DNA of 35,989 bases from Gammaproteobacteria bacterium (GCA_025358615.1 JANYIY010000460.1:1-35989); one strand, 5' to 3'. Positions 26,307-35,760 are shown, counted from the first letter of the stretch. Notes: generated by a model not told the origin, from the letters alone. Program-made: numbers and translations.

Positions 26307-27436
26307 ACGTCCCACGTTGCATCGTCGCCGCCCTCATGAGCTGTTCATTCAGCGCCGCGGCGCACGCCCATATCGCCAGCAGCGGCTTCCTGGTCGCGAA
26401 CGTCGCCGGCGCAGACGTCACCGGCTCCATCGAAATTGCGGTGCTCGACGTTGAACTGGCCGTTGGGGTGGATGCGAACCGCGACAACCAGATCACCTGG
26501 CGCGAGCTGAGCGACGGCGCGCCGCAGTTGGCGCGCTATTTGTCGGAACATCTCGCGTTCACCGCCCAGGACGGTGGTCTTGGCGTTGCTTGTCGGCTGT
26601 CCTTCCAGGCCATGCAAGTAAATGATCGGGTGGACGGCAGCTATGCTTGGTTGCCGTTTACGGCACAGTGCCCGCTGGCGGTTCGCGATCTGGGGATCGA
26701 CTATAGCGTCATGGCCGGCCTCGACCCGTCACATCGCGGCCTGCTCACACTGACCGCGGGCCGCGTCGTGCAGACCGCCGTGCTCGGCGGCGCGGCAGAA
26801 CACGCCACCTTTTCGGTCTTTGCACCGTCTCGCTGGCGCGCCTTTGTTGACTACTTCCACGCCGGCATCTGGCATATCTGGAGCGGCATCGACCACCTGC
26901 TGTTCCTTCTGTCCTTGCTGCTGCCCGCCGTGCTGTTGCGCAATGGTGGTCGCTGGGAGCCTGTTCCCGAGGCGCGCCCCGCGCTGATCAGTATCTTTAA
27001 AGTGGTGACAGCCTTTACTCTGGCGCACTCGCTAACGCTGACTTTGGCCGCGTTGGATATCGTTCGCCTGCCGAGCCGGCTCACCGAATCTATCATCGCC
27101 GCCTCCATCATCGTGGCAGCGCTCAACAATATATTTCCGCTGGTCACCGAGAGCCGCGCGCGCATCGCCTTTGCATTCGGCCTGTTGCACGGATTCGGTT
27201 TCGCGTCCGTACTCGCCGACATGGGGCTGCCGCACGGCGCCCGTCTGATCTCTCTGCTGGCATTCAACGTCGGAATCGAGACCGGTCAAATGGCTGTGGT
27301 ACTCGCCGTCATGCCCATCATCTATGCGCTGCGCGCGGGCGCCTTCTATCGGCGCGCCGTCATGCCGTGGGGTTCGGCGGCGATCGCCGCGCTGGCTCTC
27401 GTCTGGTTGGTGCAGCGCGCGGTATTGCCGGGCTGA
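26303..27436 (+). CDS. HupE/UreJ family membrane protein with periplasmic N-terminal domain
   Basis: GIWHIWSGIDHLLFLLSLLLP, FTLAHSLTLTLAAL and FGLLHGFGFASVLADMGLP are HupE/UreJ_2 His-containing helices. ATGA overlap with the TPR gene. Confidence 0.92.
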   Translation: MNVPRCIVAALMSCSFSAAAHAHIASSGFLVANVAGADVTGSIEIAVLDVELAVGVDANRDNQITWRELSDGAPQLARYLSEHLAFTAQDGGLGVACRLSFQAMQVNDRVDGSYAWLPFTAQCPLAVRDLGIDYSVMAGLDPSHRGLLTLTAGRVVQTAVLGGAAEHATFSVFAPSRWRAFVDYFHAGIWHIWSGIDHLLFLLSLLLPAVLLRNGGRWEPVPEARPALISIFKVVTAFTLAHSLTLTLAALDIVRLPSRLTESIIAASIIVAALNNIFPLVTESRARIAFAFGLLHGFGFASVLADMGLPHGARLISLLAFNVGIETGQMAVVLAVMPIIYALRAGAFYRRAVMPWGSAAIAALALVWLVQRAVLPG

Positions 27437-27462
27437 TTCTCCTTTCCGCGCCGGCGCTGCTG

Positions 27463-29010
27463 CTAGCTGCGTCGGCGCAGGCCGGCTGGAATCAATACGA
27501 CGCCGAGCAATTCAAAAATCCCATGCGCCACCAATGCCATGAGTGCCGCCGGGATGGCCCCCGTCAATATGGTGTGCACATCGTTCAAGGCAAGGCCCGA
27601 CACAATGGGCGCGCCGTAGCCCCCCGCCCCCACCAAAGCGGCCAGAGTGGCGGTACCGATGCTGACGATGGTCGCCGTCTTGATGCCCGCGAGTAACGTC
27701 GGACTCGCCAGCGGCAGCACCACTCGAAACAGCACCTGCCGCCGGTTCAAGCCAAATGCCCGTGCATTTTCCAGATGGATCGGATTCACCGCGCGAATGC
27801 CGGTGAAGGTGTTGAGCACCACCGGCAGCAAGCTGTACAAGCAAAGCGCTGCCAGCGCAGGCTTCGTGCCCACTCCAAACACCGGAATGAGAAAGCACAG
27901 CAGCGCCAGCGACGGCACCGTCTGAATTATCGCGCTCGACAGCAGGATCGCCTGCCCGGTGGCGTGAAAACGTACGGCCGCGATCCCCAAGGGGATCCCC
28001 ACCAGCACCGAAAACAGCAGCGACACACCGACCAGCCACAGATGCTCCCGCGTACGCCGCCCCACTTCCTGCCACCAGCCCTCCGAATTGCGCGCCTCCG
28101 AGCCGAGAAATTGCGCCGCGATCTTGTTGAAGGGGATCTTCTGAATGTCGGCCTGCGCATTCATGTCGAGCATGGCCGTTTCGCTGATGCGCCCTTCCAA
28201 TGCCAACAGTGCCTGCCACTCGCGCGGATGCTCTGCGACAAAGGACTTGCTCGCCACCCACACCGCCTGATACACCGGAAAATAATTGTGGTCATCCTTG
28301 AGCAGACGCAGGTGCAGTTTCTTGATCTTCGCGTCCGTCGAGTACACATCGATCAAATCAACCGCGTTCTGATCGATGGCCTGGAAGCTCAAGGAATGCT
28401 CCATGCGGCTAACTTTCTGCGTATCGAAGGCCAGATGATAATTGTTCACCAAGCCCGGATAGCCATCCTTGCGATCCATGAACTCGTAGCTGAACGCCGC
28501 CCTGACTCCGGACTGAATGGGAATCAAGTCGCCGATGGTATGCAGCTGATGCTGCTCGGCAAAGCTCTCTTTCACCGCCAGCGCATAGGTGTCGTTGAAG
28601 CCCAGCGACCCGGAGATCGTCAGATCCAGTGCGCCCAACGCCGCGCGAATCTCGTCCAGCGACTTCAAGTCCGGCTTCTTGAGAATGGCCTCCGCCAGCG
28701 TCCCCGTGTAATCCGAATACACATCAATGGCGCCGCTCTTCAGCGCCTCGAATAGAATTCCCGTGCTGCCCATGCCGAGCTTGCGGGTCACCGGGACGGT
28801 CGACGACGCCTCGACGGTCTGCGCCGCAATCTCTCCCAGCACGTAGGCTTCGGTGAATATCTTGCCGCCGATCACGATGCTATCCCCGGCCGGCGCCGCG
28901 CCGGGCAGCAGCACCGTCAGCATGATTGTCACCGCACACGCCCCCGAATTGGCCCTTACCGAGGCCATCCCCTTCATCATCCTGCTCATGGCACGCAAGG
29001 CGCGCTTCAT
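27463..29010 (-). CDS. Osmoprotectant-type ABC transporter, substrate-binding domain fused to permease domain
   Basis: N-terminal IVIGGKIFTEAYVLGEIAAQTVE...DVYSDYTGTLAEAIL (glycine betaine/choline-type SBP), then LWLVGVSLLFSVLVGIPLGIAAVR...ALCLYSLLPVVLNTFTGIRAV permease. Confidence 0.93.
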   Translation of the reverse strand: MKRALRAMSRMMKGMASVRANSGACAVTIMLTVLLPGAAPAGDSIVIGGKIFTEAYVLGEIAAQTVEASSTVPVTRKLGMGSTGILFEALKSGAIDVYSDYTGTLAEAILKKPDLKSLDEIRAALGALDLTISGSLGFNDTYALAVKESFAEQHQLHTIGDLIPIQSGVRAAFSYEFMDRKDGYPGLVNNYHLAFDTQKVSRMEHSLSFQAIDQNAVDLIDVYSTDAKIKKLHLRLLKDDHNYFPVYQAVWVASKSFVAEHPREWQALLALEGRISETAMLDMNAQADIQKIPFNKIAAQFLGSEARNSEGWWQEVGRRTREHLWLVGVSLLFSVLVGIPLGIAAVRFHATGQAILLSSAIIQTVPSLALLCFLIPVFGVGTKPALAALCLYSLLPVVLNTFTGIRAVNPIHLENARAFGLNRRQVLFRVVLPLASPTLLAGIKTATIVSIGTATLAALVGAGGYGAPIVSGLALNDVHTILTGAIPAALMALVAHGIFELLGVVLIPAGLRRRS

Positions 29011-29753
29011 CGCACGTCACCCGCATCCGGAAGCGTTCGCTGCGCATTGATGAACTGCGTTACGAAGGGACTGGCAGGCCGCAGCAGTAAATCTCCGTAG
29101 GCTCCCGTCTGCACCATCCTCCCCTCGTGCAACATGGTGATTTGTTCCGCCAGAAACACGGCCTCGCCCAGATCGTGCGTAACCAACAGCACCGTCTTGT
29201 TCAGCCGTTGGAAAATGGATTTCAACTCCTGCTGCAGGCTGCTGCGAATCAGCGGATCCAACGCGGCCATTGGCTCATCCAGCAACATCACCGCCGGATC
29301 CATCATGGCGGCGCGCATGATGGCCACGCGCTGCTTCTGGCCGCCGCTCATTTCGCGCGGAAAGCGCCCAAGAATCTCCGCGTCCAAGTCCACTATCTTA
29401 CGCAGCTCTTCCACGCGCTCATCGATTTTCGATTTCCCCCATCCGCGCAGCTTGGCGATCAAGGCCACGTTATTCCTTGCCGTGATATGCGGGAACAGTC
29501 CGCCGTCCTGCGGTACATAACCGATCCGGTCCGCCCATTCCACCGGCGTGAACGACAACAGCGCATGGCCATTGATCTTGACGTAGCCTTTGTCGAAGGG
29601 GATGAGGCCGAGCGTAATGCGCAGCAGCGTGGTCTTTCCCGAACCGCTCGAACCGATCAAGGCATGCGTGGCGCCCTTCGGCACCATCAGGTTCACGTCG
29701 ACGAGAACCGCCCTGTCCTCGAAGGTTTTGTAGATGTTCTGCAATTCCAGCAT
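29007..29753 (-). CDS. ABC transporter ATP-binding protein (osmoprotectant/glycine betaine type)
   Basis: Walker A GSSGSGKTT; signature MSGGQKQRVAIMRA; Walker B VMLLDEP; H-loop VTHDLGEA. Overlaps the permease fusion gene. Start MLELQNIYKTF. Confidence 0.95.
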   Translation of the reverse strand: MLELQNIYKTFEDRAVLVDVNLMVPKGATHALIGSSGSGKTTLLRITLGLIPFDKGYVKINGHALLSFTPVEWADRIGYVPQDGGLFPHITARNNVALIAKLRGWGKSKIDERVEELRKIVDLDAEILGRFPREMSGGQKQRVAIMRAAMMDPAVMLLDEPMAALDPLIRSSLQQELKSIFQRLNKTVLLVTHDLGEAVFLAEQITMLHEGRMVQTGAYGDLLLRPASPFVTQFINAQRTLPDAGDVR

Positions 29754-29891
29754 GACGATTCCTGATCGGCGCCCGCAACCTAGCGGTTTCAGTTGAACTG
29801 CTAGCGTAACCCGGCTATACGATTGAGTCGCGCTCATTGCATGCGCGCAGGAAGTATTGTAAATCTGACAATCGCACGATAGGGGAAACGC

Positions 29892-30671
29892 ATGGATTTG
29901 GGAATTCGCGGACGCACGGCCATCGTCTGCGCATCGAGCCAGGGACTGGGCAAGGCCTGCGCTCGAGCGCTCGCCGAAGCCGGAGTCTCAGTCGTAATTA
30001 ACGGGCGCAACCGAACGCTGCTCGATCAAACCGCCGCAGAAATTCGCCGGGCCACGGGCGCTGAGGTGACTGCCGTGGTCGCCGATGTCTCCACCCTGGA
30101 AGGGCAAGCGGCCTTGCTTGCCGCCTGCCCCGCACCCGACATCTTGATCAATAACAACGGCGGCCCGCCGTTTCGCGACTTTCGCGAACTGGATCGGCAA
30201 GCCATGCTCGCCGGCGTCACCATGAACATGATCACGCCCATCGAACTCATTCAAAAAGTCGTCGAGCCCATGGCCGCCCGCGGCTTCGGCCGCATCGTGA
30301 ACATCACCTCCATCAGCGTGAAGATGCCGGTTGCCGGCCTCGATCTGTCGAGCGCGGCGCGCGCCGGCCTCACCGCCTTCCTCGCCGGAGTAGCGCGCAA
30401 GATCGCCGACAAGAACATCACCATCAATAATCTGTTGCCGGGAAACTTCGATACCCAGCGCCTGCGCAATGGCTTCACAGTCGCGGCCAAACAAACGGGG
30501 CAGCCGGAATCGGTGGTGGCCGCCCAGGCCATGGCGGAGATCCCCGCCAAGCGTTTCGGCACACTCGCCGAGTTCGGTCAAACCTGCGCCTTTCTGTGCA
30601 GCGTCCATGCCGCGTACATTACCGGTCAGAATATTCTATTGGATGGCGGAGCCTACCCCGCCGCTTTTTGA
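29892..30671 (+). CDS. SDR family oxidoreductase
   Basis: MDLGIRGRTAIVCASSQGLGKACARALAEAGVSVVINGRN...DILINNNGGPP...GQNILLDGGAYPAAF. Confidence 0.94.
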   Translation: MDLGIRGRTAIVCASSQGLGKACARALAEAGVSVVINGRNRTLLDQTAAEIRRATGAEVTAVVADVSTLEGQAALLAACPAPDILINNNGGPPFRDFRELDRQAMLAGVTMNMITPIELIQKVVEPMAARGFGRIVNITSISVKMPVAGLDLSSAARAGLTAFLAGVARKIADKNITINNLLPGNFDTQRLRNGFTVAAKQTGQPESVVAAQAMAEIPAKRFGTLAEFGQTCAFLCSVHAAYITGQNILLDGGAYPAAF

Positions 30672-30680
30672 GGAGCAGCC

Positions 30681-32900
30681 ATGTCGAGTGAAAGGAATCA
30701 CCGCGTCGTTGGTTCGCGAACCAAGCGCATCACCGCCGGCGCCATCGCCCGCGCCGCGCTCGCCGGCATCCTGACAACCGCCGCTGCGGCCGCGCCGGCG
30801 GCCGGCGACCCGGGCGCGCCCGCCACCGCGCAACGCCCCGTCACCGATACCTACCACGGTGTGCGCGTCTCCGATGCGTATCGCTGGCTGGAAGACTCCT
30901 CGAGTCAGGAGGTCCGCGACTGGAGCGCGGCGCAGAATAAGCGCACTCGCGGCTACCTCGACTCCCTGCCGCAACGCCGGCCCATCTATAACCAACTGCT
31001 GCGCCAGATTTCCGCCACCTCGAGTTCCTACTACCGCCTGTACGCCGTCGGCGCACAGGTGTTCGCTTTCTACAGCGAGCCACCCAAGCAGCAGCCCATG
31101 ATCGGCCTGCTCACCAACGCAGCGGATCCTGCGCTCACCCGCGTCATCGTCGATCCGAACACCATCAATCCCAGGGGCACTACGGCCATCGATTGGTTCG
31201 TGCCCTCGCCGGACGGCAAGCTCGTCGCCGCGTCGCTATCGGACAACGGCAGCGAAGATGGCGCTCTGCATTTATTCGACGTGGCGACCGGCAAGGAGAT
31301 CGTGCCGCCAATTTTGCGTGTGCAGTACCCGACCGGCGGGGGCAGTCTTGCCTGGCGCGCCGACAGCAAGGGCTTTTGGTACACGAGCTATCCCGGACCC
31401 GACCGGCCCGCCTACGAGCAGCACTTCTTTCAACAGGTGTACTTCCACCGGTTGGGCGACGCTGTAGAAAAAGATGTCTATGTCATGGGCAAGGGCCTGC
31501 CCAAGGTCGCCGAAATCGCCTTGGAGAATCGATTCAATGCCAAATTCGTGGTGGCATCCGTCGCGAATGGCGACGGCGGCGAATTCGCGCACTACCTCAT
31601 CGACCCCAACGGCACCGTCCGGCAAATCACAAAATTTCAGGACCAGATTGTCGCCGCTACCGCGGGCCCGGACGGCGCGCTGTACTTGATATCGCGCAAC
31701 AACGCACCGCACGGCAAGCTGCTTAAGCTCGCTCCCGGGGTCGTGGATCTAAGCCAGGCCAGCCAGCTGGTCGCGGAGTCCGACGCCGTCATGCTGAGCG
31801 CCGGTCAGGCGGGCGGCGACCCCATCGCGCTGACGGCGAAGGCCATCTACGTGCGGGAACTCGTCGGCGGTCCATCTCGCGTCGCCGTTTATGATCACGC
31901 CGGCAAACCTCGCGGCATGCTGCCGCTGCCCGACTTGGCATCGGTCGAGGAGGTCGAGCCCTTGAGCGATGGCACACTTCTGTATTCCATCGAGACTTAT
32001 CTGCGGCCGCCTTATTTCTCCCGCTACGACGAATCCGTCCTGCGCAGCTCCGACACCAAGCTGGTGCAGACCAGTCCCGTGTCCTTCGCCGACGCCGAAG
32101 TGGTACGGGAAATCGTCACCTCCAAGGACGGCACGTCGATCCCGATCAATATCGTTCGCCGTACCAGCGCCAAGCTCTCCGGCGCCAACCCGGTGCTGTT
32201 GAACGGCTACGGCGGCTACGCCATCAGCCTCACTCCGCAATTTCTCGGCGCCTCCACCCGGCTGTGGCTCGACGGCGGCGGCATCTACGTCATCGCCAAC
32301 CTGCGCGGCGGTGGCGAGTTCGGCGAGGCTTGGCACCAGCAAGGCGCGCTCACACACAAGCAAAATGTATTTGATGATTTCATCGCGGCGGCCGAATACC
32401 TGATTGCCCATCACTATACAAACCGCGACCATCTCGCCATCATCGGCGGCAGCAACGGCGGTTTGCTCATGGGCGCCGCCTTCACTCAGCATCCCGAATT
32501 GTTTCGTGCCGTCGTCTCACGAGTCGGCATCTACGACATGCTGCGCGTCGAGCGCGATCCGAACGGCCTGTTCAACACCACCGAATTCGGCTCCGTCAAA
32601 GACCCCGAGCTATTTAAGGCTCTGTACGCCTATTCCCCCTACCACCACGTGACCGATGGCACTGCCTATCCGGCCATTTTCATGGCCACCGGCGAAACCG
32701 ACGGCCGCGTCAATCCCGCGCACTCCCGTAAAATGATCGCGCGGCTGCAGGCGGCAACGAACTTGGGAAGGCCCATTTATCTCAGCATCAACTCGCACGC
32801 CGGCCACGGCATCGGCAGTTCGCTATCCATCCGCGTCAATCAATCCGCCGACACTTACAGCTTTCTGTTCGATCAGCTCGGCATGCATCTCGCGCAGTGA
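30681..32900 (+). CDS. Prolyl oligopeptidase family (S9) serine peptidase
   Basis: DTYHGVRVSDAYRWLEDSSSQEVRDWSAAQN; GGSNGGLLMGAAF; ATGETDGRVNPAHSRKMIARLQ; HAGHGIGSS. Confidence 0.95.
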   Translation: MSSERNHRVVGSRTKRITAGAIARAALAGILTTAAAAAPAAGDPGAPATAQRPVTDTYHGVRVSDAYRWLEDSSSQEVRDWSAAQNKRTRGYLDSLPQRRPIYNQLLRQISATSSSYYRLYAVGAQVFAFYSEPPKQQPMIGLLTNAADPALTRVIVDPNTINPRGTTAIDWFVPSPDGKLVAASLSDNGSEDGALHLFDVATGKEIVPPILRVQYPTGGGSLAWRADSKGFWYTSYPGPDRPAYEQHFFQQVYFHRLGDAVEKDVYVMGKGLPKVAEIALENRFNAKFVVASVANGDGGEFAHYLIDPNGTVRQITKFQDQIVAATAGPDGALYLISRNNAPHGKLLKLAPGVVDLSQASQLVAESDAVMLSAGQAGGDPIALTAKAIYVRELVGGPSRVAVYDHAGKPRGMLPLPDLASVEEVEPLSDGTLLYSIETYLRPPYFSRYDESVLRSSDTKLVQTSPVSFADAEVVREIVTSKDGTSIPINIVRRTSAKLSGANPVLLNGYGGYAISLTPQFLGASTRLWLDGGGIYVIANLRGGGEFGEAWHQQGALTHKQNVFDDFIAAAEYLIAHHYTNRDHLAIIGGSNGGLLMGAAFTQHPELFRAVVSRVGIYDMLRVERDPNGLFNTTEFGSVKDPELFKALYAYSPYHHVTDGTAYPAIFMATGETDGRVNPAHSRKMIARLQAATNLGRPIYLSINSHAGHGIGSSLSIRVNQSADTYSFLFDQLGMHLAQ

Positions 32901-32913
32901 GTCATGGCACCCG

Positions 32914-33654
32914 CTACAGCGCAGCCATCTCTTCCGCAGTGAGCATCCGCCACTGACCCTTGCCCAGTGCGCCCAAGGCAAGCGAACCGATCGCCACGCG
33001 CACCAAGCGCAAAACCGACACATCGAAGGCCTCGAGCAGCCGGCGAATCTGCCGATTGCGGCCCTCCTCCAGCACGATCTCGAGCCAGGCGTTCTTCTCC
33101 CCCATCCGTAATGAGCGCGCCGACTTCACCGCCAGGCGTTCGCCCTGTCCCGCGATGCCCTGCTCGAGACTCGTCAGTAACCCGGCGTCCGGCAATCGAT
33201 TCACTTGTACGTGATAGGTCTTCGGCGGCCCGGTCCTGGGATCCGCGATGCGCGCGGCCCACAGCGAATCATTGCTGAACAGCAGCAAGCCCTCGCTCGC
33301 CTTATCCAGCCGCCCGATCGGCGCCAGCCACGGCAGCTCCGCCCCCGCGAAGCAGCTGTACACCGTCGCGCGGCCGCGCTCATCTTTGGTCGTCGTCACC
33401 AAGCCACGCGGTTTGTTCAGCATCAGCGCCACAGGGGCCGGCGCCTCCGTCTCCCGGCCATCAATCGCGATTCGGTCCACACCCTGGCGCACCGCATGCT
33501 CAGCGTCGCGCACCACGCGGCCGTTGACGCGGACCCGCCCCTCGCTCACCCAGGCAGCCGCCTCCGTGCGCGAGCCTAGGCCCAGCTTTGAAATAACCCG
33601 CGCCACACCGTGACTCGGCGCCTTCGCTGCGGTGGACGACGGCTTACCTTTCAT
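32914..33654 (-). CDS. Pseudouridine synthase, RsuA/RluB/E/F type, with N-terminal S4 domain
   Basis: RVISKLGLGSRTEAAAWVSEGRVRVNGRVVRDAE (S4); MLNKPRGLVTTTKDE; PIGRLDKASEGLLLFSND; KTYHVQVN; EGRNRQIRRLLEAF. Confidence 0.94.
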   Translation of the reverse strand: MKGKPSSTAAKAPSHGVARVISKLGLGSRTEAAAWVSEGRVRVNGRVVRDAEHAVRQGVDRIAIDGRETEAPAPVALMLNKPRGLVTTTKDERGRATVYSCFAGAELPWLAPIGRLDKASEGLLLFSNDSLWAARIADPRTGPPKTYHVQVNRLPDAGLLTSLEQGIAGQGERLAVKSARSLRMGEKNAWLEIVLEEGRNRQIRRLLEAFDVSVLRLVRVAIGSLALGALGKGQWRMLTAEEMAAL

Positions 33655-33685
33655 GTGACGCTACGCCTAAGAGGCATCTCGAGGG

Positions 33686-34489
33686 TCAATTGGATGCACC
33701 CCCCGCCGTCTTCGCCACCGCCACCGTGATGCCGGCGGCGATGACATTGCCGCAGGTCCCGATCAGAATCGGCAGCGTGTAGCTATGGCTTACGTCAAAG
33801 GCAAAGCCTGCCGCGCTCGGGCCAAGTAAGGTGCCGAGCGCCACGCTGGTGTACAGAATTCCTATGATGCCGCTCACATTGCGCCCGCCGAAGTAGTCCA
33901 TCACCAAGGCGGGCAGCACAGCCACGAAGCCGCCATAAACCACGCCATAGGCCAGCGCGAACAACGCCATGCCCCAGAACGCCGTCGCAAATATCCAGCT
34001 CAGCAACACCAGTGCCATCCCGGCGAACATCAGCACCAAGGTGCCGACTCCAATCCCGCTCACCGCCAGGCCCGAAGCAAATCCGCGGCGCTTGACGAAC
34101 CAACGCTGCACCACGGCGACCGCAGGAACATAGGAGCATCCCACTCCCAATCCCATCCCCAGTCCGTAGGCCACGTACACCTGCTGCAACGTGTGCGCCA
34201 TGCCTGCGCAGCACAGGCCGAGACCCACCATCACCATGCCCACAATGCTGAGCCGGCGTGCGCCGAAGCGATCCGCCAGCGGCCCCGTCAAAATTCCCAG
34301 TCCAAAGTACAGAAAGCCGGCCAGCGAGAACACCAGCGACACCGAGCCGCGCGACGCCGCGAATTCCCGCTGCAGCGACCCGACGAAGGCGCTGAAGGTG
34401 TACGCGCTGCCGAAACCGACGAAGGTGACGGCAAAGGCGGCGGCCACCACGAACCAGCCGTAGAACGGGCGCGGCGGCATCACTCTCAT
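33686..34489 (-). CDS. MFS transporter, shortened (apparent internal in-frame deletion)
   Basis: N-terminal half (FYGWFVVAAAFAVTFVGFGSAYTFSAFVGSLQREF...GPLADRFGARR...GFASGLAVSGIGVGTLV) joins directly to C-terminal helices (FALAYGVVYGGFVAVLPALVMDYFGGRNVSGIIGILYTSVALGTLLGPSAAGFAFD). 267 aa versus about 400 for the family. Confidence 0.8.
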   Translation of the reverse strand: MRVMPPRPFYGWFVVAAAFAVTFVGFGSAYTFSAFVGSLQREFAASRGSVSLVFSLAGFLYFGLGILTGPLADRFGARRLSIVGMVMVGLGLCCAGMAHTLQQVYVAYGLGMGLGVGCSYVPAVAVVQRWFVKRRGFASGLAVSGIGVGTLVLMFAGMALVLLSWIFATAFWGMALFALAYGVVYGGFVAVLPALVMDYFGGRNVSGIIGILYTSVALGTLLGPSAAGFAFDVSHSYTLPILIGTCGNVIAAGITVAVAKTAGGASN

Positions 34490-34578
34490 ACTCGCTTTCC
34501 TTAAGACAAAGCGGCCGGTGCGCCCGCCGTTACATTATTAGGATAAGCGCGGGCAGCGGCAAATAGTACAATTCGCCC

Positions 34579-35727
34579 ATGACACACCCTGATACCCGCA
34601 CCGCCCTGCAACTCCGCTCACTGGTCACCAGCAGCGGCGATCTCGAAGTATCGCTGACGCAGGTGCCGATCCCGCTTCCCGCCGACAACGAAGTGCTGGT
34701 CCGCGTCGAGGCAGCTCCCATCAATCCGTCGGATCTCGGTCTGCTGTTTGCCGGCGCCGATATGCAAAAAGCGGCGCAGCGCGGTACCACGAATGACCCG
34801 AAGGTAGTGGCGCGTGTTCCCGAGGGAGCGCTCAGGGGCATGACCGCCCGCTTCGGCATCTCCATGCCGGTGGGCAACGAAGGTGCCGGGGTGGTGGTCG
34901 AGACCGGTTCCTCCGCAGCCGCGAAAGCCCTCAAGGGCAAGACCGTCGCCGTGCTCGGCGGCGCCATGTATTCACAGTTCCGCAGCGTTCCGGTGGAACA
35001 ATGTCTGCTGCTGCCGGCCGGCGCGACAGCCGCCGAGGGCGCCTCTTCCTTCGTCAATCCACTCACCGCTCTCGGCATGGTCGAGACTATGCGCAGCGAA
35101 GGCCACCAGGCCTTGGTGCACACCGCGGCCGCGTCCAACTTGGGGCAAATGCTCAACCGCATCTGCCTTAAGGACCAAATCGCTCTGGTGAACATCGTGC
35201 GCAGCCCATCCCAGGCGCAGCTGCTGCGCTCCATCGGCGCCACCTACGTCTGCGATTCGAGCGCCGCCAGCTTCACGCAGGATTTGATCGGCGCCCTGAC
35301 CGCGACCGGCGCCACTCTGGCCTTCGACGCCATCGGCGGCGGCAAACTCGCCGGCCAAATTCTGACCTGCATGGAGGTGGCGCTCAACACCAAGGCCACG
35401 CCGTACAGCCGCTACGGCTCGCCAATTCACAAGCAGGTATACGTCTACGGCGGCCTCGGGATGGGTCCCATTGAACTCAACCGCAATTTCGGCTTTGCCT
35501 GGGGTGTAGGCGGTTGGCTGCTCACCCCCTTCCTGCAAAAAATCGGGCCTGCCGCAACCCAGCGCCTCAAGGAACGCGTCGCCGCCGAGCTCAAAACCAC
35601 CTTCGCCAGCCATTACGCCGGCGAGGTGTCGCTCACCGAAGCGTTGGACCTGCAAGCCATCGGCGTCTACAGCAAGGCCGCGACCGGACATAAGTACCTG
35701 ATTAACCCCAACAAGGGCATCCCTTAA
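34579..35727 (+). CDS. Zinc-binding dehydrogenase / MDR-type oxidoreductase (quinone oxidoreductase- or enoyl reductase-like)
   Basis: VPIPLPADNEVLVRVEAAPINPSDLGLLFAGAD; GNEGAGVVVETGSS; VNPLTALGMVETMRSEGHQALVHTAAASNLGQML; LAFDAIGGGKLAGQIL. Confidence 0.88.
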   Translation: MTHPDTRTALQLRSLVTSSGDLEVSLTQVPIPLPADNEVLVRVEAAPINPSDLGLLFAGADMQKAAQRGTTNDPKVVARVPEGALRGMTARFGISMPVGNEGAGVVVETGSSAAAKALKGKTVAVLGGAMYSQFRSVPVEQCLLLPAGATAAEGASSFVNPLTALGMVETMRSEGHQALVHTAAASNLGQMLNRICLKDQIALVNIVRSPSQAQLLRSIGATYVCDSSAASFTQDLIGALTATGATLAFDAIGGGKLAGQILTCMEVALNTKATPYSRYGSPIHKQVYVYGGLGMGPIELNRNFGFAWGVGGWLLTPFLQKIGPAATQRLKERVAAELKTTFASHYAGEVSLTEALDLQAIGVYSKAATGHKYLINPNKGIP

Positions 35728-35760
35728 GCGCAACAACGTCCCACGCTGAGGGAACCTCCC

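Noticed and set aside
27424-27500. Signal-peptide-like plus-strand string GLILLSAPALLLAASAQAGW just after HupE
   Set aside because: It runs antisense into the ABC permease C-terminus, lacks a convincing start, and Ala/Leu-rich strings arise easily in GC-rich DNA.
27775-28755. 326-aa plus-strand ORF opposite the ABC SBP-permease fusion
   Set aside because: Arg/Gln/His-rich shadow; the minus strand encodes clear ABC transporter domains.
29856-29872. Inverted repeat ATTGT-AAATCTG-ACAAT upstream of the SDR gene
   Set aside because: Only 5-bp arms; too short to claim as an operator without comparative data.
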